DNA from: Prorocentrum cordatum
Taxonomy: Eukaryota > Sar > Dinophyceae > Prorocentrales > Prorocentraceae
DNA length: 64,000 nt
Assembly: GCA_963575745.1 (NCBI GenBank)
Contig: CAUYUJ010020270.1
Location: forward strand, 362,001 to 426,000
Direction: 5' to 3'
The notes below the pieces were generated by a model. That model was not told the origin of the DNA. It searched no databases and worked only from the letters and a program-made list of their open reading frames with translations. This document shows, one piece after another, positions 21,710 to 35,054 of this stretch (positions are counted from its first letter, which is position 1; each line of letters starts with the position of its first letter). The position numbers and the translations under genes were made by a program.

Positions 21710-23025
21710 ATATCATGCGGGCGGTAGCACTGGGGCCTTGGGTGGAGCTCCCTATGGGGCCACGAAGCGCTGTACTGGGTGAGTGAACATGCCACATTGG
21801 GTGTGTGGGACCCACGCGGACTGTCCCATTGGGGGCTTCGGTGGGGCTCCTAATGGGGCCACGAAGCGCTGTACTGGGCGGGTGAAAATACCAAATTGGG
21901 CTTCCGGGGCGCACGCGGACGGTCCCAGTGGGGCTTCGGTGGAGCTCCATATGGGGCCACGAAACGCTGTACCGGGTGCGTGAAAATGCAAAATTGTGTT
22001 TCCAAGGCGCATGTGGGCGGTCCCACTGGGGGCTTCGGTGAAGCTCCTAATGGGGCCACCAAACGCTATACTGGGTGGGTGAAAATGCCACATTGGGCGT
22101 GCGGGGCGCGCGCGGACGGTCCCATTGAAGATTTCGGTGGGGCTTCCTATGGGGCCACGGAACGCTGTACTGGGTCGGTGAACCTGCCAAATCGGGCGTG
22201 TGGGACGCATGTCGGCGGTCCCACTGGGGGCTTCGGTGGAGCTGCCCATTGGGGCCACGAAGCGCTGTACTCGGTGGGTGAAAACGTCAAATTGCGTGTG
22301 CGGGACGCATGCGGGCGGTCTCACTGGGGGCTTCGGTGGAGCTCCCTGTGGGGCCACGAAGCGCTGTACTGGGTGGGTGAAAATGCCAAATTGGGTGTGC
22401 GGGACGCATGCGGACGGCCCCACTGGCCACGAAACGCTGTATTGGGTGTGGCGGACGCATTTGGTACCCCCCCACTTGGGGCCTTAGGTGGAGCTCCCCA
22501 CGGGGCCACGAAGCGCTGTAGTGCCCCCCCTTGGGGCATTAGGTGGAGCCTCCTATGGGGCCACGAAGCGCCGTTGGCGGACGCATGTGGTACCCCCCCC
22601 TGGGGCCTCAGGTGAATCCCTCTTATGGGGCCACGAAACGCCGTACTGGGTGTGGCGGACGCAGGTGGCACCCCGCCCCCTGGGGCCTTAGGTGGACCTC
22701 CCATATGGAGCAACAAAACGCCGTACTGGGTGTGGCGGACGCATGTGGTACCCCCCCCTGGGGCCTTAGGTGGACCTCCCCATGGGGCCACGAAACGTCG
22801 TACTGGGTGTGGCGGACGCATGTGGTACCCCCCCCTTGGGCCTTTGGTGGAGCTCTCTATGGGGCCACGAAGCGCCGTACTGAAGCATGTGTTACCCCCC
22901 CCTGGGGCGTATAGGGCCACGAAACGCCGTACTGGGTGTGGCGGGCGCATGTGGTCCCCCCCCTTGGGCCTCACGCGGGGCTCTCTATGGGACCACGGAG
23001 CGCTGTACTGGGTGGGTGAAACGCA
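21710..23025. repeat. M2 minisatellite, unit 2 block 3
   Basis: Equivalent of the unit 1 right block: 99-bp then about 77-bp monomers. Confidence 0.92.
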
Positions 23026-23123
23026 TGGAGGAGGGAGGAGGGGGAGGAGGGAGGAGGGGGAGGAGGAGGTGGAGTGAGTGAGTGAGTGAGTGAGCGAGCG
23101 AGTGAGTGAGTGAGTAAGTGAGT
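23026..23123. repeat. GGA-rich tract and (GTGA)n, unit 2 right
   Basis: Equivalent of 9285-9390. Confidence 0.92.
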
Positions 23124-23632
23124 GGGGCGCGGGGCGCTGTCTCTTCAATACGAGGACCCAACACCACAGGATGGCTGGGAACAAACACGCCCGGCCTCAG
23201 GGCTGTCAGAAGACTGCCTCTTTCTGACAGTCCTGGGGCGAAGCGCACTGCCAGGGCCCCTCTCCTACTGGACCCCTCTCCTCAAGGACCCGCCTCCTTC
23301 CTTCTCCTCAGTCATCCGACGACGTGATCGCCTTGTGCAACGTGGCTCCCCAAGGTCCAGACCTCTGGGGAGCCACGTTGCGAACAAAATCACGACGTCG
23401 GGTGTCTAGAGGCCTCCTAAGCCGGAGTCGGAGTAGATGGGGTCTGGGGCTCACGCCCCGATGCTTTGGCGATGCACCAGCGACATCGGCGATGCATCGG
23501 CGCCGTCGGCGGGAAGAAAATCGGGCTCCACATCGAGCCGACTCGCCGATGCATCGGCTATGCCGCGCAATCCTCCGACCCGATCCTCCTCCGACCCCGG
23601 CTGTGAGGACCAGAATGCCTGACGACGTCTCG
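23121..23632. repeat. Segment D, right copy, unit 2
   Basis: Contains the hairpin at 23337-23381. Confidence 0.9.
23337..23381. repeat. 45-nt near-perfect hairpin, unit 2
   Basis: Same hairpin; the empty paralogous site lies near 15643. Confidence 0.92.
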
Positions 23633-24940
23633 CCCTCGACGGAGGCCGGCGGAAGCAAAGGGTACCCACCCCCCACCCCCAACGGACGGCAACCTCTCGG
23701 ACTCAGGGTTTCTGGAGCGGGCCACCTGGCAGGTGCTCTTCGCCGACTGGCTGGTGCTTCCTGGTAGGGCAGGGAGGGCTGCGGTTGCATCAGACCGCCT
23801 GCTGGGTCTCCTCCCCGGGGGCTTCGAGGATCTGGGCGCGTGGGGGGGGGGGGGCACACGGGCGGCGAGTGCGCGGGGGGAACCGATGTGCTGTGGAGGC
23901 AAGAGGAGGATGGAGAGCGACCGCTGCGCTTCGCCCGACTCGGCCTGGACCTGTGTGCGACTCAGACAGGTCGCCGGGCGAACCGGGAACCCCACACGAG
24001 CCTGCCCGCGACAGGCAAACTCCGGCACTGAGCCGTGGCTGGAGAGACTTACGAAAGTGAAGCATGCGTGAAAATGAACACAGGCAGCCTACAGTCGGCC
24101 CATATCATAAGGATGCGCGATAAGGATGCAAGGGCCTTGGACGCCCATTCCGAAGCTTTTCGAGCGGGGCGCGGCCAACGAAAGTAGCCAAGGATGGACC
24201 AAGGAGGCAAGGATGCAAGGGCACCCTTGGGAAGGCTGCTCATCCTTATTAAGCGGGTTGACTGTACTGCGCAACGCTGTCTGGCAGGAGTTCTGTAGGT
24301 CATCTGCGGGCCTGCCCCCCTTGTCGCGCCGACGTGCGTGCTCCCGAGGGGCTCCCGGCCGCCCCGACGCCTCGCCGGCGCTCTCCAGGGCTTCCGGGAA
24401 GGCACAGACAGGCCACCAAGGCCGCCAAGACGGCCCACCATTGCCTCGAGGGGCCCCAGGAGATCCCTCGATCACCGAAGGGCAGATCCAGAGGCCATCC
24501 AGGATGCCCGAAACACCCAAAGACCTAAGCGGCCCAGGTCCTCGTAGATCTGGGGGTCACAAGCCTCTCGGCTCCTGGTGGTGATGCAGGAGGCAAAGAG
24601 AAGACACATAGCCCAACGAGAAAACCAAGGGACCCCTGGACGGCCCAGGATAGCCTACGAAGTCCCCAATGCGGCCCAAGAGAGCCCCAAGACAGCCCTA
24701 GACGGGTCCAAGATTGCCCAAAGGGCTCCTAGCCCCCAGGAGGCTCGCCATACAGGCAAAAGGGGCCCAATGCGGCCCAAGGAGGCCCCATGAGGGCCCC
24801 AAGACGGTCTCACTGGAGCCCACGGTGGTGCTCCAACCAACTCCACACAGAGCGCTGCGCTGGCAAGGTGGTGGAACTAAGAACAGGCAGCTGGAGTATG
24901 TAGTTAGCTAGCGTAGTTCAGCCGCAGACATCCACACCCC

Positions 24941-26437
24941 TCACCCTGGCCCTGTCACATTCCAACAGCTCTCAACCGCCACGATAAGAAGCCCGTGATT
25001 GGGTGTCCCCACGAGCCTGAGCGGGGTCTCGTTCCCGAGCCCGGCCTCAGCGCGGGCGTCCGGCGACTCCTCCTCCTGCTCGAGGGTGACAGACCTCGTG
25101 GACGCCTTGCCCTTGGAGCGCACGAGGAGCACCCCGGCGACGAGGGCGCAGAGGAGCCCCAGGCAGGCCAGGTGCCACCACGCGGGAGCCCAGGCGGAGT
25201 GGGCGACCACGGCCGGGACGTCGGCCAGGGACCTGTTGTCCGCGGCCGTCGCGTTGCCCAGCTGGGGGAGGGCGCCACAACTGCACACAGCAGCGCCAGG
25301 CCTGGCCACGCCCCCTCGGAGCCCAAGGCCGAGGCCGGTCCGTGCGCCGCCCTGCCCAGGCCAGGACGGGGCAGGACAGGCGTCGGCCCCGGGCCCAGTC
25401 AATGTGGGCCTGGCCAGGCCCTGGTGCGGATGCCCAGTTGGCTCCCCCCTGGCCAGCGCCACCGTGGTCGTGATGGTCTCCGTGGTGCGGCCCACGAGGC
25501 CCCCGACCAGCCCCCCGATCAGCCCCGCGGCGGCCAGGCCGCTCCCCACGCCGATGGCCGCGGCCTCCCCGGGAGTCAGGCCACCCTCGGTGGCGTTGGC
25601 CGCCTCCGCCTCGGCCGCGGCCTCGGCCGCCTCCTGCTCCCGCTGCCTCGCCGCCGCGGCCGCGGCCTCGGCTGCCTCCTGCTCCCGCCGCCTCGCCGCC
25701 TCGGCCTCCGCGGCCTCCGCCGCCTCCTGCTCCCGCTGCCTCGCCGCCGCGGCCTCCGCGGCCTCTGCCTCCACCTTCGCCTGCGCCTCGGGGCCCGCGC
25801 CGGCGCCGCGGGGGCGCCGGGCGCAGCTGTGGCCGTCGGCAGGCTCGAGGGCGCCGATGGGGTGCCACCACGCGCGGCAGAGCAGCCGCTCGGCCACGAA
25901 CTCGGCGCCCGTGCAGTAGTCCTCCCTGGCGCAGATGGCTCTGCAGGCGCCCGGGGACGCGGCCGAGAAGGTGAAGAAGTAGTCGTTGAACTCGAGAGAC
26001 GCCTCGGCGTACTCCGCGCTGCACCGGAACCCGTCGCCGCCGCCCTCGACGAGGTCGAACTCGGCCGCGGCGTCGCCATCCTCCTCGGCCGCGTCGCCGC
26101 CGGCGGGCGGTGCCGCCGCGCCCGCCGCGCTGCAGTTCGCCACGGCGGCGCCGGGGACGCCCTTGGCCCAGTCGCGCGGGGCGCACAGGGCCTCGCCCCC
26201 CTCCACGCACGGCACGCCGCCGCACCAGGCGCACGGCTCCCCCGAGATCCTGTAGCCCTCCCACTGCTTCCAGGGCCGCCCGTCGCGGCTCCCGAGGCAG
26301 CTGTCCCTGTCCGCGATGGCGTCGCACCCGCCGGCCCCCTGCCACCGGAGGCACCCGAGGCCCGCCTCCTCCAGCGCCGCGGCGCAGGAGGCGGTGACAA
26401 GCACCGCGATCGCGCAGGTCCGAGGGCGCGTCATCAT
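24941..26437 (-). CDS. Arrayed Cys-rich single-pass membrane protein, copy 3 (two exons)
   Basis: Same architecture as copy 2. Exon 1 is 26437-25463 (325 residues) and exon 2 is 25261-24941 (106 residues plus stop), giving 431 residues. The three extra residues (Asp-Leu-Val) come from a 9-bp insertion in the acidic linker before the PAN-like domain. The coiled coil differs from copy 2 by a few Ala/Glu substitutions. The unspliced frame is open here too. All copies point the same way and sit at the right end of their repeat unit, as expected of a head-to-tail dinoflagellate gene array. Expression and function cannot be judged from sequence. Confidence 0.72.
   Translation of the reverse strand: MMTRPRTCAIAVLVTASCAAALEEAGLGCLRWQGAGGCDAIADRDSCLGSRDGRPWKQWEGYRISGEPCAWCGGVPCVEGGEALCAPRDWAKGVPGAAVANCSAAGAAAPPAGGDAAEEDGDAAAEFDLVEGGGDGFRCSAEYAEASLEFNDYFFTFSAASPGACRAICAREDYCTGAEFVAERLLCRAWWHPIGALEPADGHSCARRPRGAGAGPEAQAKVEAEAAEAAAARQREQEAAEAAEAEAARRREQEAAEAAAAAARQREQEAAEAAAEAEAANATEGGLTPGEAAAIGVGSGLAAAGLIGGLVGGLVGRTTETITTTVALARGEPTGHPHQGLARPTLTGPGADACPAPSWPGQGGARTGLGLGLRGGVARPGAAVCSCGALPQLGNATAADNRSLADVPAVVAHSAWAPAWWHLACLGLLCALVAGVLLVRSKGKASTRSVTLEQEEESPDARAEAGLGNETPLRLVGTPNHGLLIVAVESCWNVTGPG
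25262..25462 (-). other. Predicted intron of gene copy 3 (201 bp)
   Basis: Same GT-AG boundaries as in copy 2, same length, again without an in-frame stop. Confidence 0.6.
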
Positions 26438-26500
26438 CGGTCTTCAGCTCCAGTGAGCGGTGCAGGTCAGCTGGCAGGATGGACTGGCAGGACCCAATCT
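26438..26500 (-). promoter_or_regulatory. Putative trans-splice acceptor and 5' UTR, copy 3
   Basis: Same acceptor and spacing; the AG is at 26500-26499. Confidence 0.35.
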
Positions 26501-26910
26501 GAAGCAGAAGCGGCAGCGGACTGCGACTGGGGCATGCCTCCACGTTCCTCTTACCTTCATGACAGTTTCATGTGTGCCTTACGTAACAATGATTTTAGCT
26601 TGCAGTCGGCGTGCCATTAGCGTCACTTTAGAAATCTCGCCATCCTCTTGGCGTAGTTGGTCTAGCACCTGTTATTCCAACTCGCTTCCTCTGCTTTGAG
26701 GAGGGGTCGGCCACTCCTCCTTGTTAATAATCCTCCTTTCCCCACTCGATCAGCGACCGACCAGGAACAATGCCGACACACCCACCATCATCCCTGTCCG
26801 AAAGACAACGAAATTATCCTGGCGAAGGACCCAACCATATTCAGTTTTGAGAAACGCATTGTGGGTGCCGTTATCGGTGGGACACGACACGCGAGACGGG
26901 CGCGCTGTAA

Positions 26911-28212
26911 TGGGTGTGGCGGGCGCGTGCGGGCACCCCCACTGGGGCCTTCGGTGGAGCCCCTATGGGGTGACGAAACGCTGTGCTGGGTGTGGCGGAC
27001 GCATGCGGACACCCCCACTGGGACCTTCGGTGGAGCTCCCTATGGGGCCACGAAGCGCCGTGCTGGGTGTGGCGGACGCATGCGGGCACCCCCACTGGGG
27101 CCTTCGGTGGAACTCCCTATGGGGCCACGACGCGCTGTGCTGGGTGTGGCGGACGCATGTGGGCACCCCCACTGGGGCCTTCGGTGGAGCTCCCTATGGA
27201 GCCACGAAGCGCCGTGCTGGGTGTGGCGGACGCATGCGGGCACCCCCACTGGGGCCTTCGGTGGAACTCCCTATGGGGCCACGACGCGCTATGCTGGGTG
27301 TGGCGGACGCATGCGGGCACCCCCACTGGGGCCTTCGGTGGAGCTCCCAATGGGGCCACGAAACGCCGTGCTGGGTGTGGCGGACGCGTGCGGGCAACCC
27401 CACTGGGACCTCCGGTGGAGCTCCCCATGGGGCCACGAAACGCTGTGCTAGGTGTGGCGGACGCATGCGGGCACCCCCACTGGGGCCTTCGGTGGAGCTC
27501 CCTATGGGGCCACGAAGCGCTGTGCTGGGTGTGGCGGACGCATGCGGGCACCCCCACTGGGGCCTTCGGTGGAGCTCCCTATGGGGCCACGAAACGCTGT
27601 GCTGGGTGTGGCGGACGCATGCGGGCACCCCCACTGGGGCCTTCGGTGGAGCTCCCTATGGGGCCACGAAACGCTGTGCTGGGTGTGGCGGACGCATGCG
27701 GGCACCCCCACTGGGGCCTTCGGTGGAGCTCCCTATGGGGCCACGAAACGCTGTGCTGGGTGTGGCGGACGCATGCGGGCACCCCCACTGGGGCCTTCGG
27801 TGGAGCTCCCTATGGGGCCACGAAACGCTGTATTGGGTGTGGCGGGCGCGTGCGGGCACCCCCACTGGGGCCTTCGGTGGAGCTCCCTATGGGGCCACGA
27901 AACGCTGCGCTGGGTGTGGCGGACGCATGCGGGCACCCCTACTGGGGCTTTCGGTGGAGCTCCCTGTGGGGCCACGAAACGCTGTGCTGGGTGTGGCGGA
28001 CGCATGTGGGCACCCCTACTGGGGCTTTCGGTGGAGCTCCCTATGGGGCCACGAAGCGCCGTGTTGGATGTGGCGGACGCATGCGGGCACCCCCACTGGG
28101 GCCTTCGGTGGAGCTCCCTATGGGGCCACGAAACGCTGTGCTGGGTGTGGCGGACGCATGCGGGCACCCCCACTGGAGCCGTCGGTTGAGCTCTCTATGG
28201 GACCACGAAACG
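26911..28212. repeat. M1 minisatellite, unit 3 (77-bp period, about 17 copies)
   Basis: Same monomer. Several consecutive monomers around 27465-27810 are identical, a sign of recent homogenisation. Confidence 0.95.
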
Positions 28213-28235
28213 TGTGAGGGGTGTACCGAAAGTGG

Positions 28236-28631
<396 letters not shown>

Positions 28632-28655
28632 GGAGGAGTGGCGAGGAGGAGGAGT

Positions 28656-28776
28656 GAACGCGGGGCGCTGTCTCTTCAAAACAAGGACTTAACACCACAG
28701 GATGGTTGGGAAAAACCTTAACACGAAAATCATGAAAATTAGCCTGGCGAAGGACCCAACCATATGCAATTGTGAG
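28656..28776 (+). repeat. A/B junction element, unit 3 (M1 to M1b)
   Basis: A has GGACTTAAC instead of GGACCCAAC; otherwise as in unit 1. Confidence 0.85.
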
Positions 28777-28809
28777 TACCGTCTTTGTGAGCAACGCATT
28801 CGGTTGGGT

Positions 28810-29080
28810 TCCCTATAGGGCCACGAAACGCTGCCCTGGGTGCGGGAACCGCATGCGAACACCCCCACTGGGGCCCTCGGTGGAGCTCCCCATGGGGCCA
28901 CGAAGCGCTGCCCTGGGTGGGGAAGAGCATGCGGGCACCCCCACTGGGGCTTTCGGTGGAGCTCCCTGTGGGGCCACGAAACGCTGCCCCGGGTGGGGGA
29001 ACCGCATGCGAACTGCGCCACTGGGGCCATCGGCGGAGCCCCCTATGGGGCCACGAAACGCTGCCCTGGGTGGGTGACAC
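28810..29080. repeat. M1b minisatellite, unit 3 (about 3.4 copies)
   Basis: Same monomer type as in unit 1. Confidence 0.88.
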
Positions 29081-29082
29081 GC

Positions 29083-29247
29083 ATGGAGGAGGGAGGAGGG
29101 GACGCCTCTTGGGACGTCTCTTGAGGTGGGGGGGGCGCCCGTGGCGCCCCCCCACCAGGAGGGAGGAGGGGGAGGAGGGAGGAGGGGGAGGAGGAGGTGG
29201 AGTGAGTGAGTGAGTGAGTGAGCGAGCGAGTGAGTGAGTGAGTGAGT
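29083..29247. repeat. GGA-rich tract, hairpin and (GTGA)n, unit 3 left
   Basis: Equivalent of 2763-2937 with a shorter GTGA run. Confidence 0.9.
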
Positions 29248-29714
29248 GGGGCGCGGGGCGCTGTCTCTTCAATACGAGGACCCAACACCACAGGATGGCT
29301 GGGAACAAACACGCCCGGCCTCAGGGCTGTCAGAAGACTGCCTCTTTCTGACAGTCCCGGGGCGAAGCGCACTGCCAGGGCCCCTATCCTACTGGACCCC
29401 TCTCCTCAAGGACCCGCCTCCTTCCTTCTCCCCAGTCATCCGACGACGTGATCGCCTTGTGCAAAATCACGACGTCGGGTGTCTAGAGGCCTCCTAAGCT
29501 GGAGTCGGAGTAGATGGGGTCTGGGGCTCACGCCCCGATGCTTTGGCGATGCACCAGCGACATCGGCGATGCATCGGCGCCGTCGGCGGGAAGAAAATCG
29601 GGCGCCACGTCGAGCCGACTCGCCGATGCATCGGCTATGCCGCGCAATCCTCCGACCCGATGCTCCTCCGACCCCGGCTGTGAGGACCAGAATGCCTGAC
29701 GACGTCTCGCCCTC
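29246..29714. repeat. Segment D, left copy, unit 3
   Basis: No hairpin insertion. Confidence 0.9.
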
Positions 29715-29923
29715 GAGCCTTCTGCCAAAGACGCTTCTCAGAAGCCCTCCGGCCTTCTGAGGAGTTGTCCTCGGGGGAAGGCTTAGAAAGCGGCTCTGAA
29801 GGCTGGGGGGGCTTCCAAACCTTCTGAGAAGGCCCGCCCCTGCTCACTTACCCCCCGGGCTCGCCCCCGACTCAGGGCGACACGGGGAGGGGGAGGGCGG
29901 AGGACGCCATGCGGAGCCACCAG

Positions 29924-30312
29924 CCCCGGACCCCCGACGTCGTGCTCTTGTTCATGACGTCGGCCCCCCAGGACCCGCTTCTCACCCCGAGCCGTCTTTT
30001 TACGGCCGCGGGGCCCGGCAAGGGCCCCAGAGGAGGCCGACAACAGCAAAAGAACGCCCGCCCGGTTTTCTTCGCCCCTCGCTTGCGTCTGGGGCTGGTG
30101 CCCCTTGCGGTGCGCAGGAGGCAGCCCCAGACATGATCGCATCGTAAAAGGATCAGGGCGAAAGATTTTTGGCCAATTTCGGCCTCGGGGGGGCCCTCGC
30201 TGGGCCTCGGGACCGTCAAAAAACGACTCAGGATGAAAAACCGGTCCTGGGGAAAGGGTCAGGACTTCCAGGAGCCCCGTATTAAAACAATCAGGACGTC
30301 GCATGTCTGGGG
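29924..30312. mobile_element. Foldback/MITE-like element, unit 3
   Basis: Same element with a roughly 20-bp deletion in the left arm. Confidence 0.55.
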
Positions 30313-31375
30313 CCCGATGGGGGCTGGCAGGTGGGAGACCCTGGAAGCGGTCCCCGCCCCGGCGCGACTGGAGGCGCCGGGCGGGAAACGAGAAGCGAGC
30401 GAGAGAGGAAAAAAAGAGAGGGAGGGTGGGGGGAGACGCCAGTCGTGTTCGCGCCCTATGATATATGACATCCTACCCCGCCCCCCCATCCCTTCCCACG
30501 GCGCTGATGGCTGATGTTGTCTATCCGCGGACGCGTCATAGCCGACCAAGAACTCCGAGAGGGACCCCCTAAAGGCCCTATCGTGTTATGCAACATCGCA
30601 GAAGAACAGGGAGCTGGGCAAGTTGAAAGGGTGGTGTCGGAGGACGGGTGGGAGAGGAGAAGGAGAGACCTGCCGGTCAGACCCGACCATGCGTGGGGTG
30701 CTGGGGCGGCACTCCCCCCACCCCGGACCCCCCAGCGCTGTGCTTCTCCGCTGCAAGGACCCCCCGAGGTCTCGTGGAGGTCTCGCCCCAGCCCCCGGGG
30801 GTCGGCTCCTTATCCCATGTGTGCCCTATCCAGATCTCATCACGTCTCCCCCCGGGCCTGGAAGCAGCGCCTGCACGCAGCGGGGAGGGGTTCTGGGTCT
30901 CCGCAGAAGCGGGGCTCGTGTGGCCCCGCCAGCAGACAACAGAAAGCTCTTGGTGGGCGGGCGCACTTGTGGCGCCCCCCGCCGCCCCCCTGCCGAAGAC
31001 TTCCGAAGAGAGTCGGCGACTCTGAAGGGCGTGGTCTGCAGAGGGTGTGGCTTGCAACGCGCACCCGGGGGGGGGCGGGCGAGTAGGCGAGGACCTCCAC
31101 GGAATCCTTCGCCGCGACCCGAGGGCAGCCCGACGAGGGCCACGTGGCGCCCCCCAAGCCCCGACGACGCAGATCGCAAACCACACCTTTTGCATAAAAG
31201 AAGGAGCAGCGGCAGAAGCATAAACTTTTGGCGCTAAGCACGGATTTCTGGATCTGCGCTGGATCCCCCTCCCTGGCGCGCGGAGCGCGCCAGGGGCGGC
31301 GCCGCCCGGGGGGCCCAGCGCGGCTCCAAGAAATGCGCGCGGAGCGCCGAAGGCATGTGCTCATGCTGCTTTTCT

Positions 31376-31993
31376 CCTTCGACCGTGGTCGCCGAGCGAT
31401 CCCCCCGCGCCCGGCCCTGGCGGCTCAACGCGGCGGCGCCACGCGCCCGCCCCGCCGAAGGCGCCACTGGCCGCCCGGGCGCAGAGCGCCCCCGCCGCGC
31501 GCGCGCGGCGGGCTCCACGGAGCGCGGCGGGCGCCTAGCCGAGGAGGCGGCCTGGCCTCGGCGGCGCCGCCACGGGCTCCGCGAGGCGGAGGGGCGGCGG
31601 CGGCGCCGCCGCGGGCTCCGCGAGGCGGCGCGGCGGCGGCGGGCCGCCCGCGGCTCGGGCGCCGAGCCCGCAGGCGGGCGGCGGCGCCCCGCTTGGCTCG
31701 GCGAGCTCCGCCGGGGCGGCGCGGCCCAGGCTGCGGTAGGGCGCGTCGGCGGTGCCCTGGTACGGCGGCCGCGCCCAGTCGGGCCACCTCGGGTGCCCAA
31801 GAAAAGGCATCGACGCATGCCCCGAGTGGCGACCATATCCGTACTTATTCGCGCCCCCGCTGTCTGGATTCCGAGGCGCGATCCCGCGGCTAAACGGTCG
31901 CACGGATGCGTTCCGCGCGGGGCATCCGCGAAGACTCGCACCGTGTCCGCGTGGTCGCGGCCCTAGGGGCCGGGGCCGCGCGGCCGCGGATGC
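31376..31993 (-). other. Invariant GC-rich block with candidate exon, unit 3
   Basis: Identical to 5088-5705. Confidence 0.35.
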
Positions 31994-34099
31994 GGATCGG
32001 TTCTTCGCCCACGAAGACGGCGATGGTGCCCTTTCTTGAGCATGGCCTGGGGGTGCCGAGAAGCCCAGCACGTGCTGCATCACACATGACCCGCGGAGAC
32101 GTCACAGCTCAGTTCTCTCGGGCACTGCAGGAGGCGCCACCCGCCCCGGGGCCACCTTGGCCCACGCGATGGCGGTAGTGGTTTGTGGCGCGCTGAGACT
32201 GCTCTCAGTGCGAGGCGCTGCAAGGCCGCACTGGGGCGCCCAAGGAAGAGTATCACCTCCGAGGGGTCGAGAATAAGACGTCTCGCTCATAACAGAGGAC
32301 CCCGGCATCTCGCGCCTCGAACAAATCAGGGCGATCAGTTTGTCGCCGTATTTGACCGCTGGAGACCGCTTGCAGGCCACCTGAAGGACCAGTCAGTACT
32401 CCAATCGGGAGATCGGGTCGGGTCGGGACGTGCGCTGGATCGGATGACAGATCGGATCGGCTCGGCACGGGGTCGGATCGGAATCGACTCGAAGATCGGC
32501 CGCGCCAGGATGCACAACGGCCCCGGTGCGGGCACCTGGATGCGCCGCCTCGTCGAGCAGACTTTTTGCTACCCGAAAAGGTCGGGGACTCGACTCGGAT
32601 CGAGCCGCCGGGCGCCGATGTCGCATCGGACCGATGAGATCGAGACGGACACACCGACCTCGATGGACCAGGAAGCAAACGGGCCCGACTTAACCGCAGG
32701 TGAGGTGGTGTCGCCTGTTTTGTTTGTCGACCGGGGGGGGCGCCCCAGAGAGGGCCTCGTGTCTACTCGAGGGGTCGAGGAGGGAGGCAGGCGCCCCCAG
32801 GCAGGCGCCCTCGCGCCGAGGAGAGCTACAAAAACACAGCACGGGGGGCTTTCGGCCGTTGTCGTCCTCTCCCCAGATAGCTCTCTGGAAGCTATGAGAG
32901 GGTTTCACATTAAGAAGCCAGACCCGCAGGGTAGCCCCAGAGGTCGTTCTGGCTTCCGGCACGACACCTCGGCACGCCTCGATTGAGCCGGCAGCGTGTT
33001 CCAGCAGGCCCTTTCTAAGCGTTTCCCAATACGCGTGCCCGGAAGCTCTCCAGAAGGTCCATCGGAAGCTCTCTGCAGGTCCTTCCAGAGCTCTTCGAAT
33101 GGCGTTTCCACGCCCTTCTGGCGCCCTGCTATCCAAGATTTGGACCCCACAATGCCTGGATCAATGGCAGGATTTTCTGGTCGCGACCCACCAAATCGGC
33201 CGCCAACCTAGGACGACGATTCAGGACAAAACGGAAGGGGGAACGATGAAACACTAATTGCCGACTCGCGATGGCAGATTGGGTGAACGATGCAAGTGCT
33301 CCACCTTCTGAAACCAACGAAATGGTTTTCGAATTAAAACCAGATTCGATTATTGTTGGGATCCTATTGGAGCCCTCTTGGAATGGTAAAATCAGACTGG
33401 AGCCCTGGAGTACACTTGGAATCCGACTGATCATACATCTCCGAGTCAGCTCCAAATGCAATTGTTACTTCCACATCTCCTACTCCGGCTCCTGGTGCAG
33501 ATCTCGGCAACCATCCATTACGACTCCTGGAACAGCTCCAACGTATCTCTTGTCACTACAGCACCCGCTAGAGCGCTCTCTGGACTATATATATATATAT
33601 AACTTCAACTGCGCCTTCTACGACAGCACCAATGCTATCTTCAACTGCACCTGCCTATCGCCCATCTCCTGTTACAGCTCATGGTAACTATAGATCCGAT
33701 CCGTCCGTCGTAATAATAGCATCCCGCTGATGTTGACTCGCCTCCATTTCCCTTTTCCCTGGCCCGTCGGCCGTCCAGGCGCGCCCGAGCAGGGCGGGGG
33801 GGAGACGATTTAAAGCATCGTGTTCCTGCCTCAGGCCGGTTGTTCTAATCATCATCCTGAGCGCCGCCGCGTGAACACGACCCCAGGTAAATTCTTAACC
33901 AGCATCCGACATGACCAATGCTGCCTCAGATTCCGGGATCGGTCGCGATCGGTCGCGACCGAGTTTGGAATCGGTCGCGATCGGACGCGACCGACTCAGA
34001 AGGCCGACGGGCCTCTACCGAGCGCGACCAGCAAAACACAAAAACAATTATCCGGGCGAAAGACCCAACCATATGCAGTTGTGTGTACCGCGATTGTGA

Positions 34100-34930
34100 A
34101 TAACTTTTTCGGTGAACCTCCCTATGGGGCCACGAAGCGCTGCACTGAGTGGGGGGGAACGCATGCGGGCGGTAGCACTGGGGCCGTCGGTGGAGCTCCC
34201 TATGGGGCCACGAAGCGCTGTACTGTGTGTGCGAAAATGCCAAATTCGGCGTGCGGGGCGCATACGGGCGGCAGCACTGGGGGCTTCGGTGGAGCTTCCT
34301 ATGGGGCCACGAATCGCTGTATTGGGTGACTGAAGCTGCCAAGTTGGGTTTCCGGGACGCACGCGGACGGTCCCACTGGGGGCTTCGGTGGAATCCCTGA
34401 TGAGGCCACGAAGCGCTGTACTGGGTGGGTGAGAATGTCAAACTGCGTGTGCGGGACGCCGCGGGCGGTCCTACTGGGGGCTGGAGCTCCCTATGGGGCC
34501 ACGAAACGCTGTGCTGAGTGGTTGGAAATGCCAAATTACATGTGCGGGACGCATGCCCACTGGCCACGAAACGCTGTACTGGGTGGGACGGACGCATGTG
34601 GCCACCCCTACTGGGTCCTCCGATGGAGCTCCCTATGGGGCTACGAAACGCTGTACTGGGTGTGACGGACGCACGTGGCCACCCCCACTGGGGCCTTCGG
34701 TGGAGCTCCCTGTGGGGCCACGAACCGCCGTGCTCTGTGTGGCGGACGCATGCGGGCGGTCCCACTGGGGGCTTCGGTGGAGCTCCCTGTGGGGCCACGA
34801 ACCGCCGTACTCTGTGTGGCGGACGCATGTGGTACCCTCCACTGGGGCCTTGGGAGGAGCTCCCTATGGGGCCACGAAGCGCTGTACTGGGTGTGGCGGA
34901 CGCATGTGGGCACCCCCACTGGGGGGGGCA
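34100..34930. repeat. M2 minisatellite, unit 3 left block
   Basis: Undisrupted version of the left block that is truncated in unit 1 and rearranged in unit 2. Confidence 0.9.
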
Positions 34931-34936
34931 CGGGAA

Positions 34937-35043
34937 GAGGAGACGCGGGGACCGTCTCTCCAAAACGAAGACCCAACACCACAGGGTGGTTGGGAAAAAC
35001 AATATTTATCCTGTCGAAGGACCCAACCATATGCAGTTGTGGG
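34937..35043 (+). repeat. A/B junction element, unit 3 (within M2)
   Basis: A core followed by B with the standard CCAACCATATGCAGTTGTGG. Confidence 0.85.
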
Positions 35044-35054
35044 TACCGCAATTG

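Larger units (their letters stand above)
12694..26437. repeat. Macrosatellite unit 2 (13,744 bp)
   Basis: Same order as unit 1, with near-identical spacers. It is the longest unit because its M2 region carries an extra A/B cassette and a patch of M1 repeat (about 20930-21545). Confidence 0.9.

Noticed and set aside
33586-33602. TATATATA run in unit 3 as a TATA promoter
   Set aside because: It is a TA expansion of TATAAAAC seen in the other units, far from any gene start, and dinoflagellate promoters generally lack TATA boxes.
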